This document shows positions 18,171 to 27,617 of a stretch of DNA of 64,000 bases, in pieces. The stretch's first letter is position 1. Each line of letters begins with the position of its first letter. The DNA comes from Bin5 sp034428395 (GTDB taxonomy: Bacteria; Chloroflexota; Anaerolineae; Caldilineales; Caldilineaceae), in the NCBI GenBank assembly GCA_034428395.1, contig DAOUHX010000359.1:4000-67999 (forward strand), read 5' to 3'. The notes under the pieces are model-generated. The model did no database searches. It was not told where the DNA came from and saw only the letters and a list, made by a program, of their open reading frames with translations. Made by a program: the position numbers and the translations under genes.

Positions 18171-20054
18171 TCACTCCTGCGGTACCGGCTCGATCGTGAC
18201 GTTTCCCAGCCCGGTTGAGTGCTGTTGGGCCTTCAGTTTGGTCCAGGGCAGCCAGTCCTGGGCACGCCACGCGCCGCCTTTTGCCGCTGGGATAGGCCTG
18301 TTCTCGTTGGCGCCATAGCGGAAGGCCCAATCGTCGTCACATGCCTGGCACGTTAGACAGCCTGCGCTGTCCGGCGGGCAGGAAAGGCCGGTACGTTCCT
18401 GTGTTGCCAGGCGCAGTTCGTAGTTGAAGTAGCTCTCGGTGACGCCGCTCTCGACGACGTCCCACGGCAGCGGCGAGCCGGCTTCCCATTGCCCCAAGTA
18501 GTGCTCCTTGTCCAGCCCTTGCGATTCCATCGTACGGAAGAAAATGCGCGTATTCAGTTGTCCGGGAGGGATTTCCAGCAGTACATTCGCCAGCGCCCTG
18601 TCGCCGCGGCTCAACACGGCCTGTACTTCCGCCCATTCTGGTGAATCCGCACGCACCTCAACGCCATGCCTTGCCAGCGCTCGATTGATCGCCCGCTGAC
18701 GTCGCTTGAGCTCCTTGGCCGGCATCATTCCTTCCCACTGGAATGGGGTATGCGCTTTGGGTACGAACGGCGTGGCATTGATCGACAGCCGCCGCTTGTA
18801 AAGCTGTCTCGCCCTGAGCGTGAAGTCGATCAGCGCCTGAATGTCGTCATCTGTTTCGGTCGGATGACCCGTCATGAAGTAGAGCTTTAGGTGCGGAAAG
18901 CTCAGATCGCTCGCCAGCCGAACCGCATGCATCATCTGTTCTTCCGTCTGCGTCTTGTTGATAACATTCCGCAGACGTTCGCTGCCTGCTTCCGGGGCAA
19001 CGGTCAGGGTCTGGCTGCCGCCCTGCGCCATCGCCCGGATCAGCGGTACGCTGATCGGGTCCATCCGCATCGAGCTGGCGCTGATCGAAGCGCCCATGCC
19101 CGCTAGTTCGGTTGCTAGTTCGTCGATTTGCGTATGGTCGCTCACTGCCGCGCTCACCAGCCCTATGCGGTCGCGGCCCTGGCGCATCGCAGCCTCCGCC
19201 CAGCCCAACAGCGTCTCAAGCGGCTGCTCACGCGGCGGACGGTAGACGTATCCGGCCAGGCAAAAGCGGCAGCCGCGCCCACACCCGCGTGCGATCTCCA
19301 TCAGGTGCATGCCGCTGAACTCAGTATCCGGCGTGTAGAGCACAGAATGCGTGGGATAGTTGTGCAGCTCCCGCACCCATAGCCGCTCAACAGGGCGAAA
19401 GTCGACGTGATTGCGGTTGGAAGGGCGCAGGTGCGGAACGTAAAAGCCCGGCTGCCGGTCCAAGCTCTCTAGGAGACCCTCACGGTCTTCGTATAGACCT
19501 TCTCGACAGAGCGCCAGGAAGGCCGGGATTGCCTCTTCGCCTTCACCGATAAGTACGGCATCGAAAAACGGCGCCATCGGTTCCGGATTCATCGTGATTC
19601 CAGGCCCGCCGGCAATGATCAGAGGCCAGGGCGAACCGTCCCAGCGACCGCCGCGGCTGCGGTCCGCGGCCAGCGGGGGTATGCCGGCCTGGCGCAACAT
19701 TTCGACTACGTTGAAGTAGTCCATCTCCCACGAAACGGTGAAGGCCCAAATGTCGAATTCATCGGCATGGCGTCCGCTTTCGAGCGAGAGTAGAGGCTCC
19801 CCTGCGGCGGCCCCGCCTTTCTTCCAGAATATTCGCTCGCACACAACGTCCGGCTCTTCGTTCAGCCAGCGATAAAGCAGCTGGAATGCCAGGCTGCTCA
19901 TCCCAACATAGTAACTGTTGGGAAAAGACAACGCGACGGGCAGCCGTCCGCCCCAGTCCTTGACGACCGCGCCATCCTCCTGCTGTCGCCCGCCGCTGTT
20001 CCGGCCCTGGGGGGCGCTTCTCTGTTGCGAAGCGCGTCTACGATGCTTTGCCAT
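18171..20054 (-). CDS. TIGR03960-like B12-binding-domain radical SAM protein
   Basis: A 627-residue radical SAM protein. The cluster motif is C258-xxx-C262-xx-C265 (IARGCGRGCRFCLAGY), giving the [4Fe-4S] that cleaves SAM. An N-terminal region (residues about 35-240) has the shape of a cobalamin-binding Rossmann domain without the usual DxHxxG signature. A basic, Gln-rich start precedes it. After the core, SINATPFVPKAHTPFQWEGM matches the conserved segment of this family. The C-terminus holds a Cys-rich patch (CPPDSAGCLTCQACDDDW). Members are often split or fused with DUF2344 near tRNA or ribosome genes; here the DUF2344 partner is not adjacent. Its substrate is unknown. Confidence 0.9.
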   Translation of the reverse strand: MAKHRRRASQQRSAPQGRNSGGRQQEDGAVVKDWGGRLPVALSFPNSYYVGMSSLAFQLLYRWLNEEPDVVCERIFWKKGGAAAGEPLLSLESGRHADEFDIWAFTVSWEMDYFNVVEMLRQAGIPPLAADRSRGGRWDGSPWPLIIAGGPGITMNPEPMAPFFDAVLIGEGEEAIPAFLALCREGLYEDREGLLESLDRQPGFYVPHLRPSNRNHVDFRPVERLWVRELHNYPTHSVLYTPDTEFSGMHLMEIARGCGRGCRFCLAGYVYRPPREQPLETLLGWAEAAMRQGRDRIGLVSAAVSDHTQIDELATELAGMGASISASSMRMDPISVPLIRAMAQGGSQTLTVAPEAGSERLRNVINKTQTEEQMMHAVRLASDLSFPHLKLYFMTGHPTETDDDIQALIDFTLRARQLYKRRLSINATPFVPKAHTPFQWEGMMPAKELKRRQRAINRALARHGVEVRADSPEWAEVQAVLSRGDRALANVLLEIPPGQLNTRIFFRTMESQGLDKEHYLGQWEAGSPLPWDVVESGVTESYFNYELRLATQERTGLSCPPDSAGCLTCQACDDDWAFRYGANENRPIPAAKGGAWRAQDWLPWTKLKAQQHSTGLGNVTIEPVPQE

Positions 20055-20202
20055 TTCTAAATCGTCGACCCTTACCGTTCTCCATCCGCCCTGGTCGCCT
20101 GGCCCAAAGGAGCCCGGCCAGCCCAGCTAACAGCAGTTGGCGATCCCTCGCCGCGCCGCCACCGGACCACCTGCCTCTTCAGGTCATTTTACCATCCGCA
20201 GG

Positions 20203-20877
20203 TCAACCTCGCGAAAGAAAGGCAAGCGCCTCCTCCCACTCAGCCGGCGTATTTGTATTGAAGAATGAACGCAGTTCAGGGTCAAAAGGGCGGAGTGTCT
20301 CTCCCGCAATTTCACGTACGCGAATGTCGCCCCAAAAACTGTCCATGCGCCTCGATCCAGCCGCCAAAGACTTCCCTACCGCTGGCAAGCAGCGATGGTG
20401 ATAGAGCGCATGCAGAGGTTGAGCCCTTCCGTCTACTACCGCCACAATGGCGTCGCAGTTGTCCTCAACTAGCCCGAGGAGATACTCGCAGACGCTCGGC
20501 GAAACAAATGGCATATCCCCAGCTACCGCCAGCGACCATCCCTCCACGCGCCGCAGACCGGTCGCCAGCCCCCCCAGGGGACCTTGTCTCGATTCATCGT
20601 CCGCGATGCATTCGACCCGCGCCGGGGAGCCCGCGGCGGCCGGTCCCACGTCGAAGCCACCCGTGCCTGTACGGTGCAAGGCCGCGCAGATCTTCGCGTC
20701 GTTGGCAAGAACGATTGCACGTTCGACAATAGGCAGCAATCGCTCGACAACATGACGGATCAGAGGGACGCCCTTCGGAGGCACTGGAAGTAGCAGCTTG
20801 TCTCTTCCCATGCGGCGACTCTCTCCGCCGGCCATAACCAGAAGTGTCGCCCCGTTTTCAGGAGTGCCCTTGGCCAT
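20203..20877 (-). CDS. mobA: Molybdenum cofactor guanylyltransferase
   Basis: A 224-residue nucleotidyltransferase that adds GMP to molybdopterin for enzymes of the DMSO-reductase family. The nucleotide-binding signature MAGGESRRMGRDK is near the N-terminus, followed by the conserved LAVAGDMPF (metal Asp) and PLHALYHHRC. Length fits MobA (about 200). It stands upstream of the radical-SAM gene, separated by 148 bases, and downstream of the acpP terminator on the same strand. No molybdenum enzyme is in the window except the MOSC protein, which may sense or move the cofactor. Confidence 0.93.
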   Translation of the reverse strand: MAKGTPENGATLLVMAGGESRRMGRDKLLLPVPPKGVPLIRHVVERLLPIVERAIVLANDAKICAALHRTGTGGFDVGPAAAGSPARVECIADDESRQGPLGGLATGLRRVEGWSLAVAGDMPFVSPSVCEYLLGLVEDNCDAIVAVVDGRAQPLHALYHHRCLPAVGKSLAAGSRRMDSFWGDIRVREIAGETLRPFDPELRSFFNTNTPAEWEEALAFLSRG

Positions 20878-20910
20878 CAGGTATCATGCCCCCTGTCAAC
20901 GCCAAGCGCC

Positions 20911-20945
20911 AATAAAAAAATGCGAGTTGTGTACACAACTCGCAT
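20911..20945 (-). terminator. Rho-independent terminator of acpP
   Basis: The bases 20920-20945 form a perfect 26-base inverted repeat (13 bases each side, ATGCGAGTTGTGT mirrored). Read on the minus strand it is followed by TTTTTTTATT at 20920-20911. This is the arrangement of a strong intrinsic terminator for the leftward acpP gene, whose stop lies 32 bases upstream. A small loop of about four bases at the centre (GTAC) is needed for folding. It insulates mobA from acpP readthrough. Confidence 0.9.
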
Positions 20946-20977
20946 CGTGAGCAAACCGGCATGCGGCACGTCGAAAA

Positions 20978-21214
20978 CTAGGCAGCCTGGGCCTCTAAGT
21001 GCTTCACGACGTCGCCGACGGTCTCGATTTCCTGCGCCTGTTCATCGCTGATTTCGCCGCCGAACTCCTCTTCAAACGACATTATCAGTTCAACCAAGTC
21101 AAGACTGTCAGCATCCAGGTCTTCCTTGAACTTGGCGTTTTCTGTCACCTCGTCCGGATCAACATCTAACTGATCCACAATAATGTCTCGAACCTGCTCA
21201 AAGGTTGTTGCCAT
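20978..21214 (-). CDS. acpP: Acyl carrier protein
   Basis: A 78-residue acidic protein with the phosphopantetheine attachment serine at S37 in DADSLDLVEL, and the four-helix layout of fatty-acid-synthesis ACPs. The start at 21214 (ATG) is chosen because AAGGGGG lies about six bases upstream. An upstream in-frame extension of 24 residues lacks ACP similarity. A terminator follows. The gene stands alone rather than beside fabD, fabG or fabF, and is divergent from the isoprenoid fusion gene. A TAGAAT hexamer at 21273-21268 on the minus strand is a possible -10 element for it. Confidence 0.95.
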   Translation of the reverse strand: MATTFEQVRDIIVDQLDVDPDEVTENAKFKEDLDADSLDLVELIMSFEEEFGGEISDEQAQEIETVGDVVKHLEAQAA

Positions 21215-21471
21215 ACTTTGCCCCCTTGTTCGACCTTCTGAAACTGTGCCAAATGCTACTACTTTGCATTCTAAACCATAGAACACTAGAATCGAAGCAA
21301 AGTTACGAATTCAAGCGTCAAATCATGCTAACATTGATTCAATGCAATCCGAATGAGTTGATGGGGGGTCTCCCCCAGGTGGAGTCGGCGTAGGCGCAGG
21401 TCAGAAACATGATGTGCCTGGGCGGTAGCCGGACATGAGCCCCAACCAAGAGTGCGATTCGGAGGAACCGC

Positions 21472-23670
21472 TTGTCGAACGCCGGACGCAAGGATGACCA
21501 CATTCGCATCAACCTGAAAGAGGACGTCGGCTTCCACGATCTGACGACTGGGTTCGAGCGCTACCGTTTCGTCCATCAGGCCCTGCCGGAGCTCGATCTC
21601 GATGCCGTCGATACTGGTGTCGATCTGTTCGGGAAGCGGCTCTCCGCGCCGATTCTGGTCAGTTCCATGACCGGGGGCACGGAACAGGCCGGCCAATTCA
21701 ACAGACGGCTGGCCGAAGCCGTGCAGCACAAAGGCTTGGCAATGGGCGTCGGCAGCCAGCGGACCGCGCTCGAAGAGGGCGATTCAGCCGGCTCGTTCGC
21801 CGTACGCAATTACGCGCCCGATGCGCTCGTATTCGCCAACCTGGGCGCGGTTCAGCTCAACTACGGTTACACGGTTGACCAGTGCCGCCGCGCCGTCGAG
21901 ATGGTGGAGGCAGACGCCCTGATTCTGCATCTCAACCCTCTGCAAGAGGTCGTGCAACCCGAAGGAGACGTCCGCTGGGCCGGGCTTCTCCATCGGATCG
22001 AGGCCGTCTGCACTCGTCTGAGCGTCCCCGTCATCGTCAAGGAAGTCGGCTGGGGAATCAGCAAACAGGCGGCCAAGCGGCTGATCGATGCTGGAGTCAG
22101 CGCGATAGACGTAGCCGGCGCCGGCGGCACCTCCTGGAGCGAAGTCGAAAAGCACCGCGCCGCCACCGAGCGCCAACGCCGGCTCGCCGCTTCATTTCGC
22201 GAATGGGGGATTCCGACCGCCGCAAGCTTGGCCTACGTCAAAGCAGCCCGCCGCGAAGCCGGAAAATTCGACATGCCGGTCTTTGCCAGCGGCGGCATGC
22301 GCAGCGGCCAGGATGTTGCCAAGGCTGCTGCCCTTGGAGCCGACCTCACGGGTCTGGCCTCCCCGTTTCTCAAGCGCGCCGTCGAGTCCACGCAGGCGGT
22401 TATCGACGAAATCGACCTCCTCACTGATGAGCTGCGGATCGCCATGTTCGCCTGCGGGGCCCGGGATATTCCGGCCTTGCGCAAGCCTGGCATACTAATC
22501 GAGGTCTCCGACCGGCTCAAAGGTGAGACCTCGAAGCCCCCCTGGGGGGATTCACCGCGGCGACCCGACGTGTCCCCGAATATCGCACAAGCGGTCGATT
22601 TCGCCCAATCCCCGAGGGCAGGCCGCGAAGAGCTGGCCGAGTTCGCCTCGCGCTGGCTGCCGCTCGTCGAAGAGGAGATGCGGGAAGTCCTGGCAGCGCC
22701 GCATGCGGCGCACGCCGCCCACTATGCCATGATGCACTATCACCTGGGCTGGGCAGACGAGGCGTTGCAGCCGCTGGGGGTGTCCTCCGGCAAGCGCATA
22801 AGGCCCCTGCTTTGTCTGATGGCCTGTGAGGCTGTGGGCGGCAACCCGGCTGGCGCAATCCCTGCCGCGGCCGCCGTTGAAATCCTCCACAACTTCTCAC
22901 TGGTCCACGACGATATCGAAGACGGCGACGAAACGCGCCGCCACCGCCCAACCCTGTGGGCGCTCTGGGGCGTACCGCAAGCGATCAACGTCGGTGACGG
23001 GATGTTTGCCCTTGCCTACAAAGCTCTGTTACGCACGGGACGACGCGCCGACGGCACGGAAACATTCCCTGCCGCGCACGGTGCCCTCGAGGCCGCCGAC
23101 CTGTTCTCGGAAGCATGCGTCAGACTGACAGAGGGGCAGCATCTCGATCTGAGCTTTGAGGAGCGGGTAGACGTCTCCTCATCCGAGTACCTGCAAATGA
23201 TAGAGGGCAAGACGGCAGCACTGATCTCAGGCTCAACAGCCCTCGGCGCGCTCTTTGGCGGGGCAGAGCAGCGCCAAGAGCAACTCTTGGGCAGTTTCGG
23301 GCGCAATCTGGGCCTGGCATTTCAGATTCAGGACGACATCCTCGGCATTTGGGGGGATCCGGCCGTGACGGGAAAAGCGGTTGGCAACGACATCCTCCGC
23401 CGCAAGAAAAGCCTGCCGCTGCTCTACGCGTCGGAACATCCCGCCGCAGCCAGCCGCATGGTAGAACTTTGGCGAGGCGGGATCGAGGCGGAAAGTTTGC
23501 CCGAAATGTTGAATCTCCTTGAAGAGGCCGGCTCCAGGCGCCGGGCTGAAGACAGCCTCAGCCATTTCCACTACGAGGGATTGAGAGCCCTTTCCGCCGC
23601 GCTGGGTGACGGAGCGCAAGACTCACTGCTTCTCGCTCTCGCCGGCGAGCTATTGCATCGGCGGTTCTAG
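21472..23670 (+). CDS. fni: Fused type 2 isopentenyl-diphosphate isomerase and polyprenyl synthetase
   Basis: One 732-residue chain with two complete enzymes of isoprenoid synthesis. Residues 1-350 are the FMN-dependent IDI-2: GRKDDHIRI, SSMTGGTEQA, MGVGSQRTAL, LHLNPLQEVVQPEGD, KEVGWGIS, and the FMN phosphate loop ASGGMRSG. Residues about 385-732 are an E-type polyprenyl diphosphate synthetase: GKRIRP at 440-445, first Asp-rich motif DDIED at 480-484, and second motif DDILGIWGD from 621. The start is a TTG with GGAGGA at 21461-21466. A 30-residue Pro/Ser-rich linker joins the domains. The fusion would channel IPP/DMAPP balance into chain elongation. No frame shift or stop is seen, so it is likely a real bifunctional protein; cleavage after translation cannot be excluded. 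Confidence 0.93.
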   Translation: MSNAGRKDDHIRINLKEDVGFHDLTTGFERYRFVHQALPELDLDAVDTGVDLFGKRLSAPILVSSMTGGTEQAGQFNRRLAEAVQHKGLAMGVGSQRTALEEGDSAGSFAVRNYAPDALVFANLGAVQLNYGYTVDQCRRAVEMVEADALILHLNPLQEVVQPEGDVRWAGLLHRIEAVCTRLSVPVIVKEVGWGISKQAAKRLIDAGVSAIDVAGAGGTSWSEVEKHRAATERQRRLAASFREWGIPTAASLAYVKAARREAGKFDMPVFASGGMRSGQDVAKAAALGADLTGLASPFLKRAVESTQAVIDEIDLLTDELRIAMFACGARDIPALRKPGILIEVSDRLKGETSKPPWGDSPRRPDVSPNIAQAVDFAQSPRAGREELAEFASRWLPLVEEEMREVLAAPHAAHAAHYAMMHYHLGWADEALQPLGVSSGKRIRPLLCLMACEAVGGNPAGAIPAAAAVEILHNFSLVHDDIEDGDETRRHRPTLWALWGVPQAINVGDGMFALAYKALLRTGRRADGTETFPAAHGALEAADLFSEACVRLTEGQHLDLSFEERVDVSSSEYLQMIEGKTAALISGSTALGALFGGAEQRQEQLLGSFGRNLGLAFQIQDDILGIWGDPAVTGKAVGNDILRRKKSLPLLYASEHPAAASRMVELWRGGIEAESLPEMLNLLEEAGSRRRAEDSLSHFHYEGLRALSAALGDGAQDSLLLALAGELLHRRF

Positions 23671-23787
23671 AGGGTTTGCTTCGCGTACTGCAACTCCGCC
23701 TTCCTTTATCCAGAATATCCCAATCCAATCTCTGGCGGGATCCCCTCGACGCTCCGCGTTCATTGTATCCCTTCCCGCCAATAAGAG

Positions 23788-23813
23788 AACGAGGCGCGGC
23801 ACCGCGCCTCGTT
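23788..23813. terminator. Bidirectional hairpin terminator
   Basis: AACGAGGCGCGG at 23788-23799 is mirrored by CCGCGCCTCGTT at 23802-23813. This makes a GC-rich stem of about 11-12 pairs with a very tight loop. Short T or A runs flank it on both sides. It sits between the isoprenoid gene and the convergent PFOR gene, so it could stop both transcripts. Confidence 0.7.
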
Positions 23814-23878
23814 TCGTCAGAATCTTAGATTTGGAGCGCTCCGCAAAGCGCTCGACCGCCGTTCGCAAGAACCTACGT

Positions 23879-25531
23879 CTACCGTATCCCCGCCATCTCC
23901 TGCAGCAAGTGCCAGTTGGCGAGTCGGTCGGCCTGGCTATCCATCAACACCTCCGACGGATTGCCCTCCTTGTCGAACTGCTTGGCGAACCGCCCTTCCG
24001 AACGGGCGAAGGTGATGAAGTCGATCGTCTCGCCCGTCTTTTTGATCGTGTACCAGTCCTCTTTCACCGCCGGGTTGCCCTGCAAACTCAACCGGTCGCG
24101 AATCGTATCGCCCTTGCGGGGGTCGTAAATGAACATCGGAAAGGCCCGGCTGTCAACTGCCAACTTGGCCTGATGGCGGGCCATATTGTCGGCCACACCG
24201 TGCTCAGGCTGGCACGTCGTGAATACGTTGACGATGGCCGGCCCTTCAAACTCGGCGGCCTCCAGGATCGACTTGTAGAAATGGTTGGGAACCGCCTGCA
24301 CGGTCTGCGAGACATATGTGTTTGGGTGCATCATTGCGATGCGCCCCAACTCCTTGCGCATCTCAGTCTTTCCCGGAATCTTCTTTCCGTGCGAGTACAT
24401 CTTGGCGTTCTGCCCCGTAAACGATGCCGTGCTCGTCTGACCGCCGGTGTTGGAGTAGACCTGCGTATCCAGCACCAGAACGCTGATGTTCATGCCGCTG
24501 GCAAGCATCCGGCTCAGCGCCTGAAACCCGATGTCGAGCATGGCGCCGTCACCGCCCATCACCCACAACTGCTTGTCCTCCCAGCCCAACTGGTCCCAAC
24601 GCATGCGCAGACCCATCGCGAAAGTTGGGCCGTCCTCAAACAGCGAATTGCTCCACGGCACAATGTAGGGATTGTACGGGTAGGTGCTGCCGTAAACAGT
24701 ATTACAACCTGTGCTCGCGGCGATTCCGACATTCTCGGCGCCATACTTGTAGCCGAGCGCAGCCAGCCACATGCGAATCGCCGTTGCCTCCCCGCACCCT
24801 GCGCACGAACCCGCGCCGCCCACATAGAGCATGCTCTGCTCCGCCAGCATCATATCCACCGCAACGCGCTCGTTTATGAACTCCTGCGGTGTGGGCGGAA
24901 GCTTGCGGAAGAAATCGATGCTCTTCTGATAGATCGGGACCGTCGTATCTTCCTTCTCAATCATCTTCAGGGCATGATAGCCCAGGTCGTCGCAAGCCTC
25001 TACGCATTCGGCGCACCCTTTGCATTTCGTCGGGTCAATGAAAATGCCGAACTTGCCAGGCGTCTTCTTGCGCTTGGCCGGAACCTTGTAAAACTTGTTT
25101 GTCTCGGCGAACTGCTTCGACATGAAAGTTCGTTCGGCCTCGTCGTCGATCTCGTCCAGCGCACTGCTGAGCTCATCTTCAGTCACGACTTTGCCCAGGA
25201 TAGCTGTATCCGGGCACTGCGTGACGCAACTCATGCAGCCGGTGCAGTTCTGTTCGATATACTCCGGAATCTCTGGCGCAATATAGCTGAAGTCGCGGTA
25301 GGCCCCGGTCCCCGCGGGAATGACCGAACGCGCGACACCTGTATCGGCATCCAGCGTTTCTGGCCCCGGCCCCTCGTTATACTCCTGTACGACACGTTCG
25401 AAAAAGTCGTGGGCATCGACCACCGACGCCTCGAAACTATCATGGTAACCGTTCTCTTCCGCGCTTTCCTCGTGGCCGTTGGCCGTGCGCGTCAGATTGC
25501 GTATGTCAAATGTATTGATTGTAACGCCCAT
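23879..25531 (-). CDS. Pyruvate:ferredoxin oxidoreductase, ferredoxin-domain and TPP-domain subunit
   Basis: A 550-residue protein equal to the C-terminal half of one-chain PFOR (NifJ): end of the EKR region, domain V and domain VI. It carries two [4Fe-4S] motifs, CTGCMSCVTQCP from C96 and CKGCAECVEAC from C170. The TPP-binding domain carries C243 and C246 (CAGC) and GDGAMLDIG, with Cys expected for the proximal cluster. With the upstream subunit it decarboxylates pyruvate to acetyl-CoA and reduces ferredoxin in the cytoplasm. The start lies 55 bases after the stop of the alpha/gamma gene, so the two form one operon. Confidence 0.94.
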   Translation of the reverse strand: MGVTINTFDIRNLTRTANGHEESAEENGYHDSFEASVVDAHDFFERVVQEYNEGPGPETLDADTGVARSVIPAGTGAYRDFSYIAPEIPEYIEQNCTGCMSCVTQCPDTAILGKVVTEDELSSALDEIDDEAERTFMSKQFAETNKFYKVPAKRKKTPGKFGIFIDPTKCKGCAECVEACDDLGYHALKMIEKEDTTVPIYQKSIDFFRKLPPTPQEFINERVAVDMMLAEQSMLYVGGAGSCAGCGEATAIRMWLAALGYKYGAENVGIAASTGCNTVYGSTYPYNPYIVPWSNSLFEDGPTFAMGLRMRWDQLGWEDKQLWVMGGDGAMLDIGFQALSRMLASGMNISVLVLDTQVYSNTGGQTSTASFTGQNAKMYSHGKKIPGKTEMRKELGRIAMMHPNTYVSQTVQAVPNHFYKSILEAAEFEGPAIVNVFTTCQPEHGVADNMARHQAKLAVDSRAFPMFIYDPRKGDTIRDRLSLQGNPAVKEDWYTIKKTGETIDFITFARSEGRFAKQFDKEGNPSEVLMDSQADRLANWHLLQEMAGIR

Positions 25532-25586
25532 AAGAGTAGCCGCCTTTCGGTTGTGCGTGAATCAGTCGAGTAGGTACCGGATGCCT

Positions 25587-27617
25587 TTAGGAAAAGAGCG
25601 TGATCTCCGCGCCCGGGACCAGCACCGGAGCGGTGATGTCCTGGGCGATGACTTCCGGTGGAATCTCGAACGCCTCTTCATAGCCGCGACGAACACAGCG
25701 CATATTCGCCTGCACGACTTTCTCTCCGCGGCTGCCGAAATACTTCTGCAAAGCCTGTTCCGAGCGTTCCATCACATCTTTGTCTTCCAGGTTCGCCTCG
25801 CCCGCGAAAGGCGTCACTCGTAGGAAAATGCCCAGCAGCACAATGCCCTGCATACGAACTTCCAGGTCGGCAACTGGTGCCTCCTCGCGTGCGATCTTGG
25901 CGCCGTCCGCCGCAACTACGCGCAGCTGCTTGTCCCGTATCAATTCCTTCGCCTTGGGCGGCACATTTGCCCACACATTCTCCGGCGTGTCCTTGTTCGT
26001 CTGGACGAAAAGCGTTCCCCCGGTCTGGATGCCCGCCAGCGGCTGGCTCGTAAAGAAGGCGTTGATGTCGTTCATTGGCACGAAATCAACGTTTTTGAGC
26101 TCACAGTGGGTCAGAATCGGCTCGTCCGCCACCGTCAGATAGTAGGTCGTGGGCAGGCCCTTCTTCTCAGAACCGTACTTCGGATAGGCCTGCACTTTCT
26201 TGCCGAAAATGTCGCCCGCGATCGTGGCAATTACTTTGTTCGTCGTGACCGAGCCGTAGCCGCCAACCGAATGGCCGCGCATCGAAAATGCACCTTCCGG
26301 CCGTACATCCGGGTCCCCGTTCAGTGGCAGTGCAAGGTCATGCTTGATCCCTACAACGAAGAAACGCGGCCCTTCCTCTTCCATGTTGCGGGCGATTGAA
26401 ACAAAGTGCCCGGGCCGTACGTCGCGGCTGCCCAGACCGGCCGAGCCGCTGTAGATCTTGGGTATGTCGTCAATTGCCGCGTAGCCAGGGCTGCCGGTGT
26501 AAGCGTCGGCGAACGCAGACTTGATGTCGTTCGTCACCGGATTGTTCGGCGCTATCGGATCGTCCATCCGCTCCAGGACGGTGAAGGCCCGCAAATGGCG
26601 CAACGCCTCGACGATCTCCTTGCTCGGGAATGGCCTGTAGCAGGTAATGTGCACGACGCCGACCTTGATTCCCTCCTCGCGCCGGATGTAATCTACCGTC
26701 GCTTTGGCCGTCTCGATCATGCAGCCCATGCCCACAATGGCATATTCGGCGTCTTCCATGCGGTAGCAGTCGATCATCTCGTAGCGCCGACCGGTCAACC
26801 GGAAGAACTCGTCCATTGCATTCTTGACCGCGTCCCCAACCTTCGAATAGTATTCACGCTGGGCGATCTTACCCTTCATGTAGCTGTCCTGGTTCTGCAC
26901 AACCCCAGTCATAATCGGATTGTATGGGTTGAACAGGTTGACCAGCTTGTCTTCCGGCCGACCGATGTAATCCTTCATCATCTCCGGCTCGCACAACAGC
27001 ACGTCCTCAACCGTGTGTGTAGTCAGAAATCCGTCCTGCACGTTGAAGAACGGCGTGCGGCTGTCTTCGGCTGCGCGGCGGGAGATAAGCGCCAGGTCAC
27101 CCGACTCCTGGGCCGTCCGTCCGAATAAGATGCCCCAGCCTGAATCAGATACCGACATGACATCGTCGTGCCCCGCGTGAACATTCAGGCTGTGGCTCGT
27201 CAGCGCCCGCGCGCCGATGTGAAAGACAACCGGAAGCCGCTTGCCCGAGATCGTGTACAACACCTCGTGCATCAGAATCAGCCCCTGGCCCGACGTATAG
27301 TTGCTGACGCGCCCCCCGGCCACTGCAAATCCTTCACACGCCGCCGCCGCACTGTGCTCCGATTCCGGCTCGAGAAACTTTAACTCGTCCCCCCAAAGGT
27401 TGCGAACGCCATTCGAAACCGCGGCGCCGTAACCGCCGCCCATCGTGGTCGAAGAAGTAATCGGATAGGCGCAGGCAGCCTGTGTAATGTGCGTTTCTAC
27501 CCACACCACAGACCCGGCCCCGTCCGTCGTCGTTGGGATACCCGGGTACGGCACATGACCGTTTTGGTTGTCTGAGAGGGCCTCAGGTAAACCGGAAACG
27601 TTCTTTGTGTCTGCCAT
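25587..27617 (-). CDS. Pyruvate:ferredoxin oxidoreductase, alpha-gamma subunit
   Basis: A 676-residue protein equal to the N-terminal half of NifJ: domain I (pyrimidine-binding, WVETHITQAACAYPITSS), domain II (transketolase C-terminal-like, CYRPFPSKEIVEAL), and domain III (gamma, GHSVGGYGSVTTNK). It ends in EKVVQANM, the start of the EKR region. The N-terminal Thr/Glu region that binds pyruvate and the TPP pyrimidine is intact. The ATG at 27617 is chosen over the ATG at 27623 because AGGAGG at 27629-27624 has the normal six-base spacing only to the former. The whole enzyme (676 plus 550) matches the length of single-chain PFOR. A TATACT hexamer near 27676 on the minus strand is a weak promoter candidate. 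Confidence 0.94.
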   Translation of the reverse strand: MADTKNVSGLPEALSDNQNGHVPYPGIPTTTDGAGSVVWVETHITQAACAYPITSSTTMGGGYGAAVSNGVRNLWGDELKFLEPESEHSAAAACEGFAVAGGRVSNYTSGQGLILMHEVLYTISGKRLPVVFHIGARALTSHSLNVHAGHDDVMSVSDSGWGILFGRTAQESGDLALISRRAAEDSRTPFFNVQDGFLTTHTVEDVLLCEPEMMKDYIGRPEDKLVNLFNPYNPIMTGVVQNQDSYMKGKIAQREYYSKVGDAVKNAMDEFFRLTGRRYEMIDCYRMEDAEYAIVGMGCMIETAKATVDYIRREEGIKVGVVHITCYRPFPSKEIVEALRHLRAFTVLERMDDPIAPNNPVTNDIKSAFADAYTGSPGYAAIDDIPKIYSGSAGLGSRDVRPGHFVSIARNMEEEGPRFFVVGIKHDLALPLNGDPDVRPEGAFSMRGHSVGGYGSVTTNKVIATIAGDIFGKKVQAYPKYGSEKKGLPTTYYLTVADEPILTHCELKNVDFVPMNDINAFFTSQPLAGIQTGGTLFVQTNKDTPENVWANVPPKAKELIRDKQLRVVAADGAKIAREEAPVADLEVRMQGIVLLGIFLRVTPFAGEANLEDKDVMERSEQALQKYFGSRGEKVVQANMRCVRRGYEEAFEIPPEVIAQDITAPVLVPGAEITLFS

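Noticed and set aside
23606..25573. A 655-codon open frame on the plus strand
   Set aside because: It is antisense to the PFOR subunit gene, whose cluster and TPP motifs are clear; long antisense frames are common at this GC content.
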